DNA from: an uncultured Aquimarina sp.
GTDB lineage: Bacteria > Bacteroidota > Bacteroidia > Flavobacteriales > Flavobacteriaceae
DNA length: 64,000 bases
Assembly: GCF_947495315.1 (NCBI RefSeq)
Contig: NZ_CANLYD010000015.1
Location: forward strand, 1 to 64,000
Direction of reading: 5' to 3'
Positions 44,245-54,141 of the stretch are shown piece by piece. The translations under genes were made by a program, and so were the position numbers. Numbering within the stretch: position 1 is the stretch's first letter; the number at the start of each line of letters is the position of its first letter. A model generated the notes under the pieces. It searched no databases, was not told the DNA's origin, and saw nothing but the letters and a program-made list of their open reading frames with translations.

Positions 44245-44793
44245 ATGGCTATTCAACATTTAAAATATACAATTGCTACATCAGACAACGAGCTCGAACA
44301 AATCATTCAACTTCAACAAAAAAACCTAGCTGCTTCAATTTCTCAAAGCGAAAAAGAAAAAGAAGGTTTTGTTACTGTAGAACATGATTTCGATATCCTA
44401 AAAAAGATGAATGACCAACAGCCACATGTAATTGCAAAGGATGGAGATATTGTTGTTGGTTACACGCTTTGTATGACAGCAGATTTTGGGAATGATATTC
44501 CTGTGCTTAGACCTATGTTTACAAAAACAGAGAATTCATTGGATCAAACTAAAACGTATATCGTTATGGGTCAAGTTTGCATTGATAAAGAATACCGCGG
44601 TCAAGGAATATTTAGAGGTTTATACCAAAAAATGAAACTAGAGTTACAGGAAAAATATGATCTTCTAATCACAGAAGTAGCTGCTAACAATTTGCGATCA
44701 CTGCAAGCTCATAAAGCCATCGGTTTCAAAAATCTGCTTGTATATAAAAGTGATGAAATTGATTGGCATCTTATCAGTTGGAACTGGGAATAG
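44245..44793 (+). CDS. GNAT-family N-acetyltransferase
   Basis: 182 residues from the ATG at 44245 (MAIQHLKYTIATSDNEL); the frame has an ATG at 44176, but that start adds a hydrophobic run not typical of the family. The acetyl-CoA motif is VCIDKEYRGQGIFRGLY, with the following helix and EVAANNLRSLQAHKAIGF. Substrate unknown. It converges with the S9 gene and overlaps its end by 20 bp. Confidence 0.85.
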   Translation: MAIQHLKYTIATSDNELEQIIQLQQKNLAASISQSEKEKEGFVTVEHDFDILKKMNDQQPHVIAKDGDIVVGYTLCMTADFGNDIPVLRPMFTKTENSLDQTKTYIVMGQVCIDKEYRGQGIFRGLYQKMKLELQEKYDLLITEVAANNLRSLQAHKAIGFKNLLVYKSDEIDWHLISWNWE

Positions 44794-47623
44794 TTTTTCC
44801 TGTTTCCAAAGGTTTTTCTTCTAAGTCGTATCCCAGATTTTTCCCTTTTTCAACTCTAGAAACACCGTTTATCATCCACTTTGGAACTGGTTTTCCCTGT
44901 AAATAATGATCAAAAAATTGCATCATTCTAATGGAAAGATCTTGTCTGTTTTTTTCTTTTCTTAAGTTATGCGCTTCATCATTGTATACTAAAAGCCAAG
45001 CTGGCTTCTGTAGCCTGCGCATACCCATAAACATTTCTATACCCTGATAGTAAGGAACTGCTCCATCTTTATCATTATGCATCATTAAGAGTGGTGTTTC
45101 TATTTTAGGAATTCCAAACAATGGAGAGTTTTCTATATATAGATCAAAACCTTCCCATAAATTCTTTCCTATTCTACTTTGAGTTCTCTCATACTGAAAC
45201 GCTCTACTCAATCCGGATTGCCAACGGATTCCACCATATGCAGAGGTCATATTACTTACAGGAGCTCCAGCCATAGCAGCTTTAAACTTATTCGTTACCG
45301 TTACTAAATAGGCTACCTGATATCCTCCCCAACTCTGACCTTGAATCCCCATGTTTTCACTATCCACATAGCCCAATTTTTCTAAAGCCTCAACTCCAGA
45401 AACTACACAGTTATATGCGCTAGGACCTGGTTTACCATCTTCATAAACAATATCCGGCACAAACATGATATAACCGTTACTTACCAAATAAGAAGGGTTT
45501 ACAATAGAAGCGCTAGGTCTTGGAGTATAATAATTCCTATAACTATCAGATCGTTTTTCATAAAAGTATGTAATCAAAGGATATTTTTTTGATGGATCGA
45601 AGTCTTCCGGTTTATAGATAATTCCGTCTAGCTTTTTACCATCATAAGCTTTCCAACTAAAAAGCTCTGCTGTTCCCCATTTAAAATCTTTTTTCTGAGG
45701 GTTTGCATCTGTAATTTGAGTAGCGTTTTGAAAATTATTGTTTGTATAATGTAGATCCTGAAATGTATTAAAGTTTTGTTTTCGAAACGTGAATACTTCT
45801 CCTTTTTGAGCCTTTTGATATTTGTTTAAAAAGAACTCTGTAGGCTTTATTTTTTCTACCAATTTATCACCTCTTAATACATACAATCCTGAAGCTTTAG
45901 TCTTCATATCAAAGCTCGTAACCAATAATTCTTCATTACTATAAGATGCATTATTTTGATTTTCTGAATCTAATTTTTGAGTTCTATATTCTATTTTATT
46001 TTTTCTTCCTTTAACTGTAATATTAATTGGTTTTTTTTCTCCTGACATTGAAACTTTCCAAACATCAAATTTGTCATAAATCAATGCATTTCCATTTTTA
46101 TCAAACCCTCCAAAACCATGAGGATACGGTAACATAGGATGATCATCATCTTCATCATAAAAAGCTACCTTAACTTTCTTAGTAAGATTAGTTTTTCTTA
46201 ATGTCGATAATTCTAATGAAAACCAATGTTTTTTAAATATATCATAATACAATACATACTTTCCATCAGGCGACAAATAAGGCTGTAAAGCAGTTTTCGT
46301 AAGACCCAATCGTTTTTGACCCGTATATGTATCTATTACATAAAAATCTCTGGTCCAAGGCAAATACCAAGAACGCTGGATGTCATAAGGAGTCCCTGTA
46401 GCTCCTAATATAAATCTTTGTTCTCTGTTCTTATCGAAAAGAAGATCTTCAAATGTTTCATCCTGTATATGAACTACAGATTTTTTTTCGGTATTATAAT
46501 AAGAAATAAATGCTCTGTTTTTTAATTCTTCAAACCTTGCATTTTGCTCAGGTTGTATCATTTTGTCTTTCCAATTCCAAACATCTACTTGTGGAACTTC
46601 GTCTTCTAAAAGTGTAGTGTCTTTTTGATACTCAACTTTTGGCTTTGAATAAAAATAAAGTCTATTACCGCTTTCCGAAAAAAATGCGGTCTGACCTGCA
46701 CCTAACTCCCAATTTTTTCTAAGATTTTTTCCTATAGTATCTACTAAATTTAGTAGCTTTTTATCTTTATAATAGAATAACTGGTACTGTAATGAATCTA
46801 TGTGAGTAGAGTCTTTTGCGGCGATATAGGAAAATTGCTTCCCTGTTCTATCGACTGATAATTTATCATAAATATAATTAGTAGTATCTATTACTATCTT
46901 AGATCTAGAAACGATATCATATTCGAAGACTCCTAGATCTTTTTCTTTCTTCTTTTGGTTTTTCTTTGTATAATAGAATTTCCTGCCTTCCTTTGAAAGA
47001 ACAAAATCCTTGATTTGAAAAATAGTATCTTTCTCTTTAGTCTTTAGGTTATATACTAATGCATAATTCTGCTTAAACGCCTTTCCTAACTTGGTTTTAA
47101 CAGTATCTTTTTCCTTAGTTTTTAGAGAATCTTCTTTCTTTTTTTCTGGTTTCTTATTCTTAAATTTTTCTATAACTAACCAATCATTAGACTCTTCAGG
47201 AATCTTGTAGAAACTTGCTCTTACAATAGAATCATATATTTTATTATTTTTTACATCGTAGATAAACAGATCATCCTTTGATTGTTCTTCTTTCTTTACT
47301 TTTTTCTTTTTCTCTTTTCGAATATTCTCGTAGTTAGGTTTACGTTGGAAAATCACAAAATTTTCGTCTTGAGTGATTGAAGAATTATACCCGTTAAAAA
47401 AAGTGAATTTTTTGTTATTTTCTGTATTGTAAATTTCTATGTATCCATCTCCTCTTTTTGTAGAAGTTGTAATCACAGAAACTATCAGCTTTCCTTTATT
47501 GGATATTTTAGTATCTGTAATACTTTTCCAGAGATCATAATCTTCATGACTTAAAGATTGTTTCTGAGCAAAAATTAATGTTGTAAAACTGAAAAAAATT
47601 AGAGTAACTATATTCTTAATCAT
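44774..47623 (-). CDS. S9-family serine peptidase (DPP-like), secreted
   Basis: 949 residues. Signal peptide (residues 1-19, ending IFAQ), a very charged beta-propeller part with Lys/Glu runs, and a C-terminal hydrolase with GQSWGGYQ (Ser), HNDKDGAVPY (Asp) and NDEAHNL (His). The C-terminus (LEEKPLETGKTIPSSN) extends past the catalytic domain. Probably cuts dipeptides from exported or environmental peptides. Single gene. Confidence 0.9.
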   Translation of the reverse strand: MIKNIVTLIFFSFTTLIFAQKQSLSHEDYDLWKSITDTKISNKGKLIVSVITTSTKRGDGYIEIYNTENNKKFTFFNGYNSSITQDENFVIFQRKPNYENIRKEKKKKVKKEEQSKDDLFIYDVKNNKIYDSIVRASFYKIPEESNDWLVIEKFKNKKPEKKKEDSLKTKEKDTVKTKLGKAFKQNYALVYNLKTKEKDTIFQIKDFVLSKEGRKFYYTKKNQKKKEKDLGVFEYDIVSRSKIVIDTTNYIYDKLSVDRTGKQFSYIAAKDSTHIDSLQYQLFYYKDKKLLNLVDTIGKNLRKNWELGAGQTAFFSESGNRLYFYSKPKVEYQKDTTLLEDEVPQVDVWNWKDKMIQPEQNARFEELKNRAFISYYNTEKKSVVHIQDETFEDLLFDKNREQRFILGATGTPYDIQRSWYLPWTRDFYVIDTYTGQKRLGLTKTALQPYLSPDGKYVLYYDIFKKHWFSLELSTLRKTNLTKKVKVAFYDEDDDHPMLPYPHGFGGFDKNGNALIYDKFDVWKVSMSGEKKPINITVKGRKNKIEYRTQKLDSENQNNASYSNEELLVTSFDMKTKASGLYVLRGDKLVEKIKPTEFFLNKYQKAQKGEVFTFRKQNFNTFQDLHYTNNNFQNATQITDANPQKKDFKWGTAELFSWKAYDGKKLDGIIYKPEDFDPSKKYPLITYFYEKRSDSYRNYYTPRPSASIVNPSYLVSNGYIMFVPDIVYEDGKPGPSAYNCVVSGVEALEKLGYVDSENMGIQGQSWGGYQVAYLVTVTNKFKAAMAGAPVSNMTSAYGGIRWQSGLSRAFQYERTQSRIGKNLWEGFDLYIENSPLFGIPKIETPLLMMHNDKDGAVPYYQGIEMFMGMRRLQKPAWLLVYNDEAHNLRKEKNRQDLSIRMMQFFDHYLQGKPVPKWMINGVSRVEKGKNLGYDLEEKPLETGKTIPSSN

Positions 47624-47742
47624 TACGTTGAGCTATGTCTATGATCGAAATGTATAAAACGTTTTACCCATAAATAATCGTTTAACATAATTTTATATAA
47701 AATTCTTATTATTATTTAGTTTGATATTAATTTACCATATAA

Positions 47743-47776
47743 AAAAGGAGCTAAATACTCAATATAGCTCCCTTTT
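47743..47776 (-). terminator. Terminator in the S9-lipoprotein gap
   Basis: GGAGCTA (47747-47753) with TAGCTCC (47765-47771); A-run on the left and T-run on the right. It ends the minus-strand lipoprotein gene at 47799. Confidence 0.65.
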
Positions 47777-47798
47777 ATCAATTTACCATATAAATCAA

Positions 47799-48815
47799 CT
47801 AATCTAGACCAAGATATGGGTTATAAACATATGTTTTGCTGAAATTTCCTAACCCATTAAAATACTCATCAACTAAGTGAGCTGGGTAGTATGCCAATCC
47901 TCCCGCCAATAATCCTTGGTTTCCTCCATCGTTTTTATCATCCCAATTCCAGGGTGCATTTGCGGAACCGTTACCATATGATTTCTGAAATGATTTTGCG
48001 TTACTAAATAAGTTAGCATTTAATCGCTGATCCCACATTCCACCATTTTCGAATATATTGACTAGTTTGTATTTTACATTTCTATCATAGATATCCGAAG
48101 GATATTCGCTGATCGTTTTACTTGGATAATACACTATATAATCGCTTCCACCCGGTTGTTGTTTTACATGTGCCTTAATACCATGACCTTTGGCCTCTGC
48201 AGATGTTTTAAATCGATTAATTCCGTTATGATTTTGTGTAGTCAAAGTGCCATCTATATCTTCATTTCCATTAGTCAAACCAGAATTAGATGCTTTATAA
48301 GAATAAAAGTCAGAATGAAATACAGTTACTATTCCAATTGCTTTCCCATAAGTAGAGTTATCCTTCTTTACAACAGTTAGTACTCCTTCCAGATCATTTT
48401 CATGTTCGTCGATACGATATAAAAACCATATATCTGTCCAATCTCTCGGATGAAAGAATGCATAGGTAATGAAATAATGAGTCGCTGTTTCTACTACAGA
48501 ATAGTATCCTACTGCCTTTCCTTTTCTGGAAGAACTCGCAATATTGTTCCAGTTATTCTTAGCATTAAAATCACCATCAAAATCATATCTTGTGATGTAG
48601 TCTGCTTTTCCATTTAATCCATGAGAACCTGTTCTATCCACATCCTGATAATGTACCGGTGCATGATAAAAAGCAAGATCTAAATGAAAATTAGCATTTT
48701 TTTGAGTTGGTTCCTCTTTTACTTCCAGCACTTCATCGTTGTAACTATCTTCGCTAACTTCACAACTTATTATTAAAAAGGATAATAGCATTGATAATTT
48801 AATAGAGTTTTTCAT
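47799..48815 (-). CDS. Lipoprotein of unknown function (Vps62-like pattern)
   Basis: 338 residues, lipobox LIISC (Cys18). The soluble part has ATHYFITYAFFHPRDWTD, HENDLEGVL and ETATHYF, which resembles the DUF946/Vps62 style in overall pattern; I am not certain of the family. Likely anchored in the envelope. No operon partner. Confidence 0.6.
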   Translation of the reverse strand: MKNSIKLSMLLSFLIISCEVSEDSYNDEVLEVKEEPTQKNANFHLDLAFYHAPVHYQDVDRTGSHGLNGKADYITRYDFDGDFNAKNNWNNIASSSRKGKAVGYYSVVETATHYFITYAFFHPRDWTDIWFLYRIDEHENDLEGVLTVVKKDNSTYGKAIGIVTVFHSDFYSYKASNSGLTNGNEDIDGTLTTQNHNGINRFKTSAEAKGHGIKAHVKQQPGGSDYIVYYPSKTISEYPSDIYDRNVKYKLVNIFENGGMWDQRLNANLFSNAKSFQKSYGNGSANAPWNWDDKNDGGNQGLLAGGLAYYPAHLVDEYFNGLGNFSKTYVYNPYLGLD

Positions 48816-49002
48816 AATGTTAGTATGTTAGGTTATTAATTGCTTAAAGTTAACACACTTGTTTCAGGCTAAGTTTAGCTTAATCTTAAGGCTTTATTAT
48901 ACTAACATTGACAAAAGGTTATCTATTTTATAGATTGATCATGATATATCATTTACTATGACCGTTAAGTTGTTTTGTTAAATGAATAATACGCTCTTTT
49001 AA

Positions 49003-49045
49003 ACAAAAAAAATCCCAAATTCCTTAATTGGAACTTGAGATTTTA
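49003..49045 (-). terminator. Terminator of atpD-atpC
   Basis: Imperfect stem AAATCCCAAATTCC with GGAACTTGAGATTTT (G-U pairs), poly-A on the plus strand giving a T-run for the minus transcript. Confidence 0.55.
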
Positions 49046-49065
49046 TAATGGTAGAAGTAATTGGA

Positions 49066-49341
49066 TTAATCTGCTAAAACAATCACTTTATTGTCTTTCA
49101 TTTCGATAGTTCCAGAGTTTATAGGAAGTAATGTCACTCCATTTTCTTTAGAAAACTTCTCTGCTACTTCTTCTTCCAGATTCATATCTCCATATACTTT
49201 TACATTTCCTTTTCCTAATAAAGAAACGATTGGTGCGTGATTATCTAACATCTGAAACTCTCCGTTAACACCTGGTACCGCAACTGAAGTTACCTCACCA
49301 CTAAATAAAACTGCTTCCGGAGTTACTATTTCTAAATACAT
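49066..49341 (-). CDS. atpC: F1 ATP synthase epsilon subunit, short form
   Basis: 91 residues covering the N-terminal beta-sandwich (MYLEIVTPEAVLFSGEVTSV; FQMLDNHAPIVSLLGKGNV). It lacks the C-terminal helical hairpin, as in other Bacteroidota. It controls coupling in F1. Downstream of atpD, with the rest of the ATP synthase operon absent, which is usual for the phylum. Confidence 0.93.
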   Translation of the reverse strand: MYLEIVTPEAVLFSGEVTSVAVPGVNGEFQMLDNHAPIVSLLGKGNVKVYGDMNLEEEVAEKFSKENGVTLLPINSGTIEMKDNKVIVLAD

Positions 49342-49435
49342 ATTTTTATAAGTATTGAGTATTGAGTAATTAGTATTAAGTTAATAATAAGAGAAAAAAC
49401 ACTCTCATTACTGATTACTAACTTCTCAGTACTAT

Positions 49436-50944
49436 TTATGCTTCAGCTAACATTTTCTCACCCGCTTCGATAGCCTCTTCGATTGTTCCTTTAAGGTTAA
49501 ACGCTGCTTCTGGTAAGTGATCTAATTCACCATCCATAATCATTGTAAATGCTTTAATAGTATCTTTAATATCTACTAAACATCCTGGAATACCTGTAAA
49601 CTGCTCTGCTACGTGGAATGGTTGAGATAAGAAACGTTGTACACGACGTGCACGTCCTACCGCTAATTTATCTTCTTCAGATAATTCTTCCATACCTAGG
49701 ATAGCGATGATATCTTGTAATTCTTTATAACGCTGTAAAAGCTCTTTTACTCTTTGTGCACAATTGTAGTGCTCATCTCCTAAAATATCGGCTGTAAGAA
49801 TTCTTGAAGTAGAATCTAATGGATCTACCGCTGGATAAATACCAAGCTCAGCAATCTTACGAGATAATACGGTTGTTGCATCTAAGTGAGCAAATGTTGT
49901 TGCTGGTGCTGGATCTGTTAAATCATCCGCAGGTACATAAACCGCCTGTACAGATGTAATAGATCCTTTCTTAGTAGAAGTAATACGCTCCTGCATCACA
50001 CCCATTTCTGTTGCCAAAGTAGGCTGATATCCTACCGCAGATGGCATACGTCCTAGAAGTGCTGATACCTCAGAACCTGCTTGTGTAAAACGGAAGATGT
50101 TATCTACAAAGAAAAGTACATCTTTCCCTTGTCCATCTCCAGCTCCATCGCGGAAATATTCTGCTATCGTAAGACCAGAAAGTGCTACACGAGCACGTGC
50201 TCCTGGTGGCTCATTCATCTGTCCGAATACGAAAGTTGCTTTAGATTCTTTCATTACTTCTTTATCTACTTTAGAAAGATCCCATCCTCCTTCTTCCATA
50301 GAATGCATAAAGTCATCACCATACTTGATAATTCCTGACTCTAGCATCTCACGAAGTAAATCATTTCCTTCACGAGTTCTTTCTCCTACTCCTGCGAATA
50401 CAGAAAGACCACCGTGACCTTTTGCAATATTGTTAATCAACTCCTGAATTAAAACTGTTTTACCTACTCCTGCACCACCAAATAATCCAATCTTACCACC
50501 TTTTGCATAAGGCTCAATAAGATCAATTACTTTAATACCTGTAAATAAAACTTCTGTAGAAGTTGATAAATCTTCAAATTTAGGCGCTTGACGGTGAATT
50601 GAAAGACCATTATCTCCTGCTTTAGGAAGATCTCCAAGACCATCAATTGCATCACCGATCACATTAAATAGACGTCCGTACACATCTCCTCCGATTGGCA
50701 TCTGGATAGTAGATCCTGTTGCAACAGCTTCTACACCTCTGCTTAATCCATCACTGGAATCCATCGCAATGGTACGCACAGTATCCTCACCAATGTGAGA
50801 CTGAATCTCTAACACCAACTTGGTACCGTCTGCTCTATTAATTTCTAACGAATCGTAAATTTTTGGTAATTCAGTACCGGCAGCGAATGCTACGTCTATA
50901 ACCGGACCTACAATTTGTGATACTTTACCCGTAACTTGAGACAT
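49436..50944 (-). CDS. atpD: F1 ATP synthase beta subunit
   Basis: 502 residues. P-loop GGAGVGKT (156-163), GERTREGNDL and the DELSEED-like segment LGMEELSEEDKLAVGRA are present. It is the catalytic subunit. The gap to atpC is 94 bp. Confidence 0.97.
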   Translation of the reverse strand: MSQVTGKVSQIVGPVIDVAFAAGTELPKIYDSLEINRADGTKLVLEIQSHIGEDTVRTIAMDSSDGLSRGVEAVATGSTIQMPIGGDVYGRLFNVIGDAIDGLGDLPKAGDNGLSIHRQAPKFEDLSTSTEVLFTGIKVIDLIEPYAKGGKIGLFGGAGVGKTVLIQELINNIAKGHGGLSVFAGVGERTREGNDLLREMLESGIIKYGDDFMHSMEEGGWDLSKVDKEVMKESKATFVFGQMNEPPGARARVALSGLTIAEYFRDGAGDGQGKDVLFFVDNIFRFTQAGSEVSALLGRMPSAVGYQPTLATEMGVMQERITSTKKGSITSVQAVYVPADDLTDPAPATTFAHLDATTVLSRKIAELGIYPAVDPLDSTSRILTADILGDEHYNCAQRVKELLQRYKELQDIIAILGMEELSEEDKLAVGRARRVQRFLSQPFHVAEQFTGIPGCLVDIKDTIKAFTMIMDGELDHLPEAAFNLKGTIEEAIEAGEKMLAEA

Positions 50945-51206
50945 TATATAACTATTTAATGTTTAGTATTTAACTATTTAAAAGACCCTTTTTTCGAATG
51001 TACCGAATACGACCTTTTTTCAGGCTGCAAATATAGGCTTTTAAAATGAAAAAAATACTGTCTTTTATTTTGTTTTTTTTATGCGAAAATCTGAAGCTTA
51101 TTTCCTGTACAAAAAGTATTGATTTTAGGAAGCTTTATTTGATTTTGAAATCTTTAAATTGTACTTTTCTTACAAATTCCTTTTTGTTTTTATTTAAAGA
51201 GTACCT

Positions 51207-52481
51207 ATGGAAACATATGCTATTGCATTAAGCTATGCCATCCCAGGATTTATTGTTCTTATTCTTTTAGAATATTTGATAAGCAGATGGAAGAGAACCC
51301 CTGTAAATGAGGGGATGGACACGATTTCTAGCATTAGTTCAGGGATAACTAATACATTAAAGAGTCTAATGGGGTTAACTGTCATCATTATAAGTTATGA
51401 ATGGATGGTAGATCGCATTGCTTTAATAGAAATTAAATCCTCCTTCCTAATTTATTTTCTAACTTTTATTGGGTTAGACTTTGTAGGATATTGGTCTCAT
51501 CGATTTAATCATACAGTAAATGTGTTTTGGAACAGACATATTATACATCACAGTAGTGAAGAATTTAATTTGGCTTGTGCATTGCGACAAAACATTTCTG
51601 CCATAGTGTCCATATATTTCTTTCTTTACATTCCTATTGCCTTCATCGGTATTCCAGCGGAAATTGTTGCGTTTGTGGCTCCTATTCACTTTTTCGCACA
51701 GTTCTGGTATCATACAAGATTAATTGACAAAATGGGCGTTTTGGAACACATAATAGTAACTCCTTCTCACCATAGAGTTCATCATGCAATAAACGATGAG
51801 TATCTGGATAAAAACTATTCAGAAATATTTATCTTTTGGGATAAGTTATTTGGAACATTTCAAAAAGAGTTGCCAGATCAACCACCGGTGTATGGAGTAA
51901 AAAAGCCTGTGAATACCTGGAATCCTTTCTTTATTAATTTCATGCATATATGGGGAATCCTAAAAGACTCTATAAGAACAAAAAGGCCCTGGGATAAAAT
52001 TAGGGTATGGTTTATGCCGACGGGATGGAGGCCCGACGATGTAACAAAGAAATATCCTATTGCGGTTACCACAGATCCTTATAATCGAGAAAAATACAAA
52101 ACAGAAAGTTCGTTATTATTAAAGATATGGTCCTGGACACAGTTAGTCATAACTATTGCCCTTATGTATTACTTACTAATAAGTGTTGGTAAGCTTCCTT
52201 TTATTCAAATTGTTAACTACTCCATTTTTTTAATGACCTCCATATTTGCATACACCTCTTTAATGGATCGACACATTATTTCCATTTACGTAGAGATTAT
52301 CAAACTTGTTTTAGGGATTTATTTTATTATCCAAGGAGATAGTTGGTTTGGAATAGATGACCTTATATCAGGAGGAACTTATATTGTATATACATATATC
52401 ATCCTTTCATTTATAGTGTCAGTTTATTTTCAGCTTATTGAAAGAAAATATGTAACTGGAACTTATAAACAAATGGTATAA
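51207..52481 (+). CDS. Sterol desaturase / fatty acid hydroxylase family membrane protein
   Basis: 424 residues. The three His boxes of the family are HRFNH, HIIHH and HHRVHH, coordinating a di-iron centre between transmembrane helices. A C-terminal part of about 130 residues adds further membrane helices not always found. Substrate unknown (fatty acid, sterol or carotenoid). Single gene, divergent from atpD. Confidence 0.85.
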   Translation: METYAIALSYAIPGFIVLILLEYLISRWKRTPVNEGMDTISSISSGITNTLKSLMGLTVIIISYEWMVDRIALIEIKSSFLIYFLTFIGLDFVGYWSHRFNHTVNVFWNRHIIHHSSEEFNLACALRQNISAIVSIYFFLYIPIAFIGIPAEIVAFVAPIHFFAQFWYHTRLIDKMGVLEHIIVTPSHHRVHHAINDEYLDKNYSEIFIFWDKLFGTFQKELPDQPPVYGVKKPVNTWNPFFINFMHIWGILKDSIRTKRPWDKIRVWFMPTGWRPDDVTKKYPIAVTTDPYNREKYKTESSLLLKIWSWTQLVITIALMYYLLISVGKLPFIQIVNYSIFLMTSIFAYTSLMDRHIISIYVEIIKLVLGIYFIIQGDSWFGIDDLISGGTYIVYTYIILSFIVSVYFQLIERKYVTGTYKQMV

Positions 52482-52482
52482 A

Positions 52483-52516
52483 AAACCGGCAATAAAATAT
52501 TTTATTGCCGGTTTTA
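52483..52516. terminator. Bidirectional terminator
   Basis: A perfect 16-bp stem, AAAACCGGCAATAAAA (52483-52498) with TTTTATTGCCGGTTTT (52501-52516). It separates the convergent desaturase and GDSL genes. Confidence 0.9.
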
Positions 52517-52536
52517 CGTATTGTATATATTATTGA

Positions 52537-54138
52537 TTATGGCAACATAGGTGAATAAAACGTTGGATAATCCACCGCTTTTACCATTGGTAAATTAGAA
52601 CCATAGGTAGTATTAATTGCTTCCATAGTTTTATTTGCAATAAAGGCATATCCTCTTGCCGTTGGATGCACTCCATCTAACGAAAATAATCCTCCAAACA
52701 CTAGATTACCTTGCAATAAGAATTCATCAAATGTAGTACCACCATCTGAAGCTTCAACTAATAACGCATTAGCATCCACAAAAGCTAATCCCGCTTGTTG
52801 TGCTGCAGCAGAAATAGTAGTATTAAATGCTGCAGTTGCAATAGCTATATCCTCTTGTTCTTCTGGTGTCAACACCCACTTATCAGCTAATGGAACAGCA
52901 ACTCCATTTACAGATAATGGATTACCCGGATCTGCTAAAGTTCCTATAAAACTGCTTGATGTTAATACTAAAAGATCGGCCTCAGTAGCTTGTCTCATAG
53001 GAACTAGACCAGCATTTATTGCTGTCAAATCAGTTAAATTCTCATCAAAAATAACTACCGCATTTCCTGCTCCAGCGTTAAAAGTTATTTTTCTTCTAGC
53101 CATTTCAGCGGTTGCCAATTCTAAGGAAGTCATATCCGATGTAGGTGGAAAAAGAGCTCCTAAAGTTAGTGGATTAGCAGTTAAAAAAGCTAATGCTGCA
53201 TCTAGTCCACCATTATAGGCTGCGTAAGCACTGTTTACAGCTCCTGCAGTAGCAGCATCTAGCGGAACCGGATTGTGTGGCACTGTTGTAAAATGAGCGA
53301 TGGAAGTCACATCAGGGATATTAGCTACTACACCTTTTGCGCCACCAGATGTTAAGGTAGCCACAAGACCATTATACGCTTGATTAAACATTCCGGTGTC
53401 TGTTATTGGATCTGTACCATCTCCTCCTGTCAATGCATATCCTAATACATCATTATTACCAATCCATAATGAGAAAAATGTAGGATTCTGATCCATGGCA
53501 TCTTCTAATACAGATGAAGTAGCGCTAGAAGCTATACGTACATAATAAGGGTTCACAAGTGGAGGATCAGCTGCTAAACCTGCGGGATTGCCATATCCAT
53601 TAGCTAATAAATGAAAACTTTTAGCTCCCGGAATTCCCATATTATTAAAGCTTGATCCTAGATTTGTAGTAGCTTCGGTTGTAGGTGATTCTGGTGAGAA
53701 ATCTAACATATCAGGAACAACCCCTAAAGGATAAGGGCCAGAATTAAAGTCATCATCGGGATCAACATCACTATAAAAATAAAATCTAGGTCCGAAACTA
53801 CCATTAGTCATTGGCATTCCGCCAAAAAGGAATCCACCTATATTATCGTTCATAAGAGGTTGGGAAAAAGAACCTCCGCCAGCAAGGGCAAACTGTTGCG
53901 CTAAAATATTAGGCATTGAATTTTCTTGCCCAGCAATAAATAATGCTCCATCTGTAAAACCAGCAGTTAGAGAGTTTCCTAATGCTACATAAGTCGAAAA
54001 ATCAGCAGTTCCAGAAGTGATCACTACCTCTTCGGTTGTTGTCAAATCGTCATCTGATTCACAAGCTACAAATCCAAAAACCAGTAGGGTTAATAGCCAT
54101 TTATATTGAATATTCATATTTCTTAAAATATTTTGCAT
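52537..54138 (-). CDS. SGNH/GDSL-like lipoprotein esterase
   Basis: 533 residues. A lipobox (FGFVACESD) anchors it. Block I reads GNSLTAG (Asn in place of the GDSL Asp, seen in this Bacteroidota group), and block V is DGVHPTARGY with Asp and His. Family members hydrolyse esters. It begins 3 bp after the TonB receptor at 54142, so the pair probably acts together at the outer membrane, with the esterase processing what the receptor binds (inference). Confidence 0.85.
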   Translation of the reverse strand: MQNILRNMNIQYKWLLTLLVFGFVACESDDDLTTTEEVVITSGTADFSTYVALGNSLTAGFTDGALFIAGQENSMPNILAQQFALAGGGSFSQPLMNDNIGGFLFGGMPMTNGSFGPRFYFYSDVDPDDDFNSGPYPLGVVPDMLDFSPESPTTEATTNLGSSFNNMGIPGAKSFHLLANGYGNPAGLAADPPLVNPYYVRIASSATSSVLEDAMDQNPTFFSLWIGNNDVLGYALTGGDGTDPITDTGMFNQAYNGLVATLTSGGAKGVVANIPDVTSIAHFTTVPHNPVPLDAATAGAVNSAYAAYNGGLDAALAFLTANPLTLGALFPPTSDMTSLELATAEMARRKITFNAGAGNAVVIFDENLTDLTAINAGLVPMRQATEADLLVLTSSSFIGTLADPGNPLSVNGVAVPLADKWVLTPEEQEDIAIATAAFNTTISAAAQQAGLAFVDANALLVEASDGGTTFDEFLLQGNLVFGGLFSLDGVHPTARGYAFIANKTMEAINTTYGSNLPMVKAVDYPTFYSPMLP

Positions 54139-54141
54139 TAA

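Noticed and set aside
44245..47623. GNAT gene and S9 gene as a toxin-antitoxin or paired system
   Set aside because: They are convergent with a 20-bp end overlap and belong to common unrelated families.
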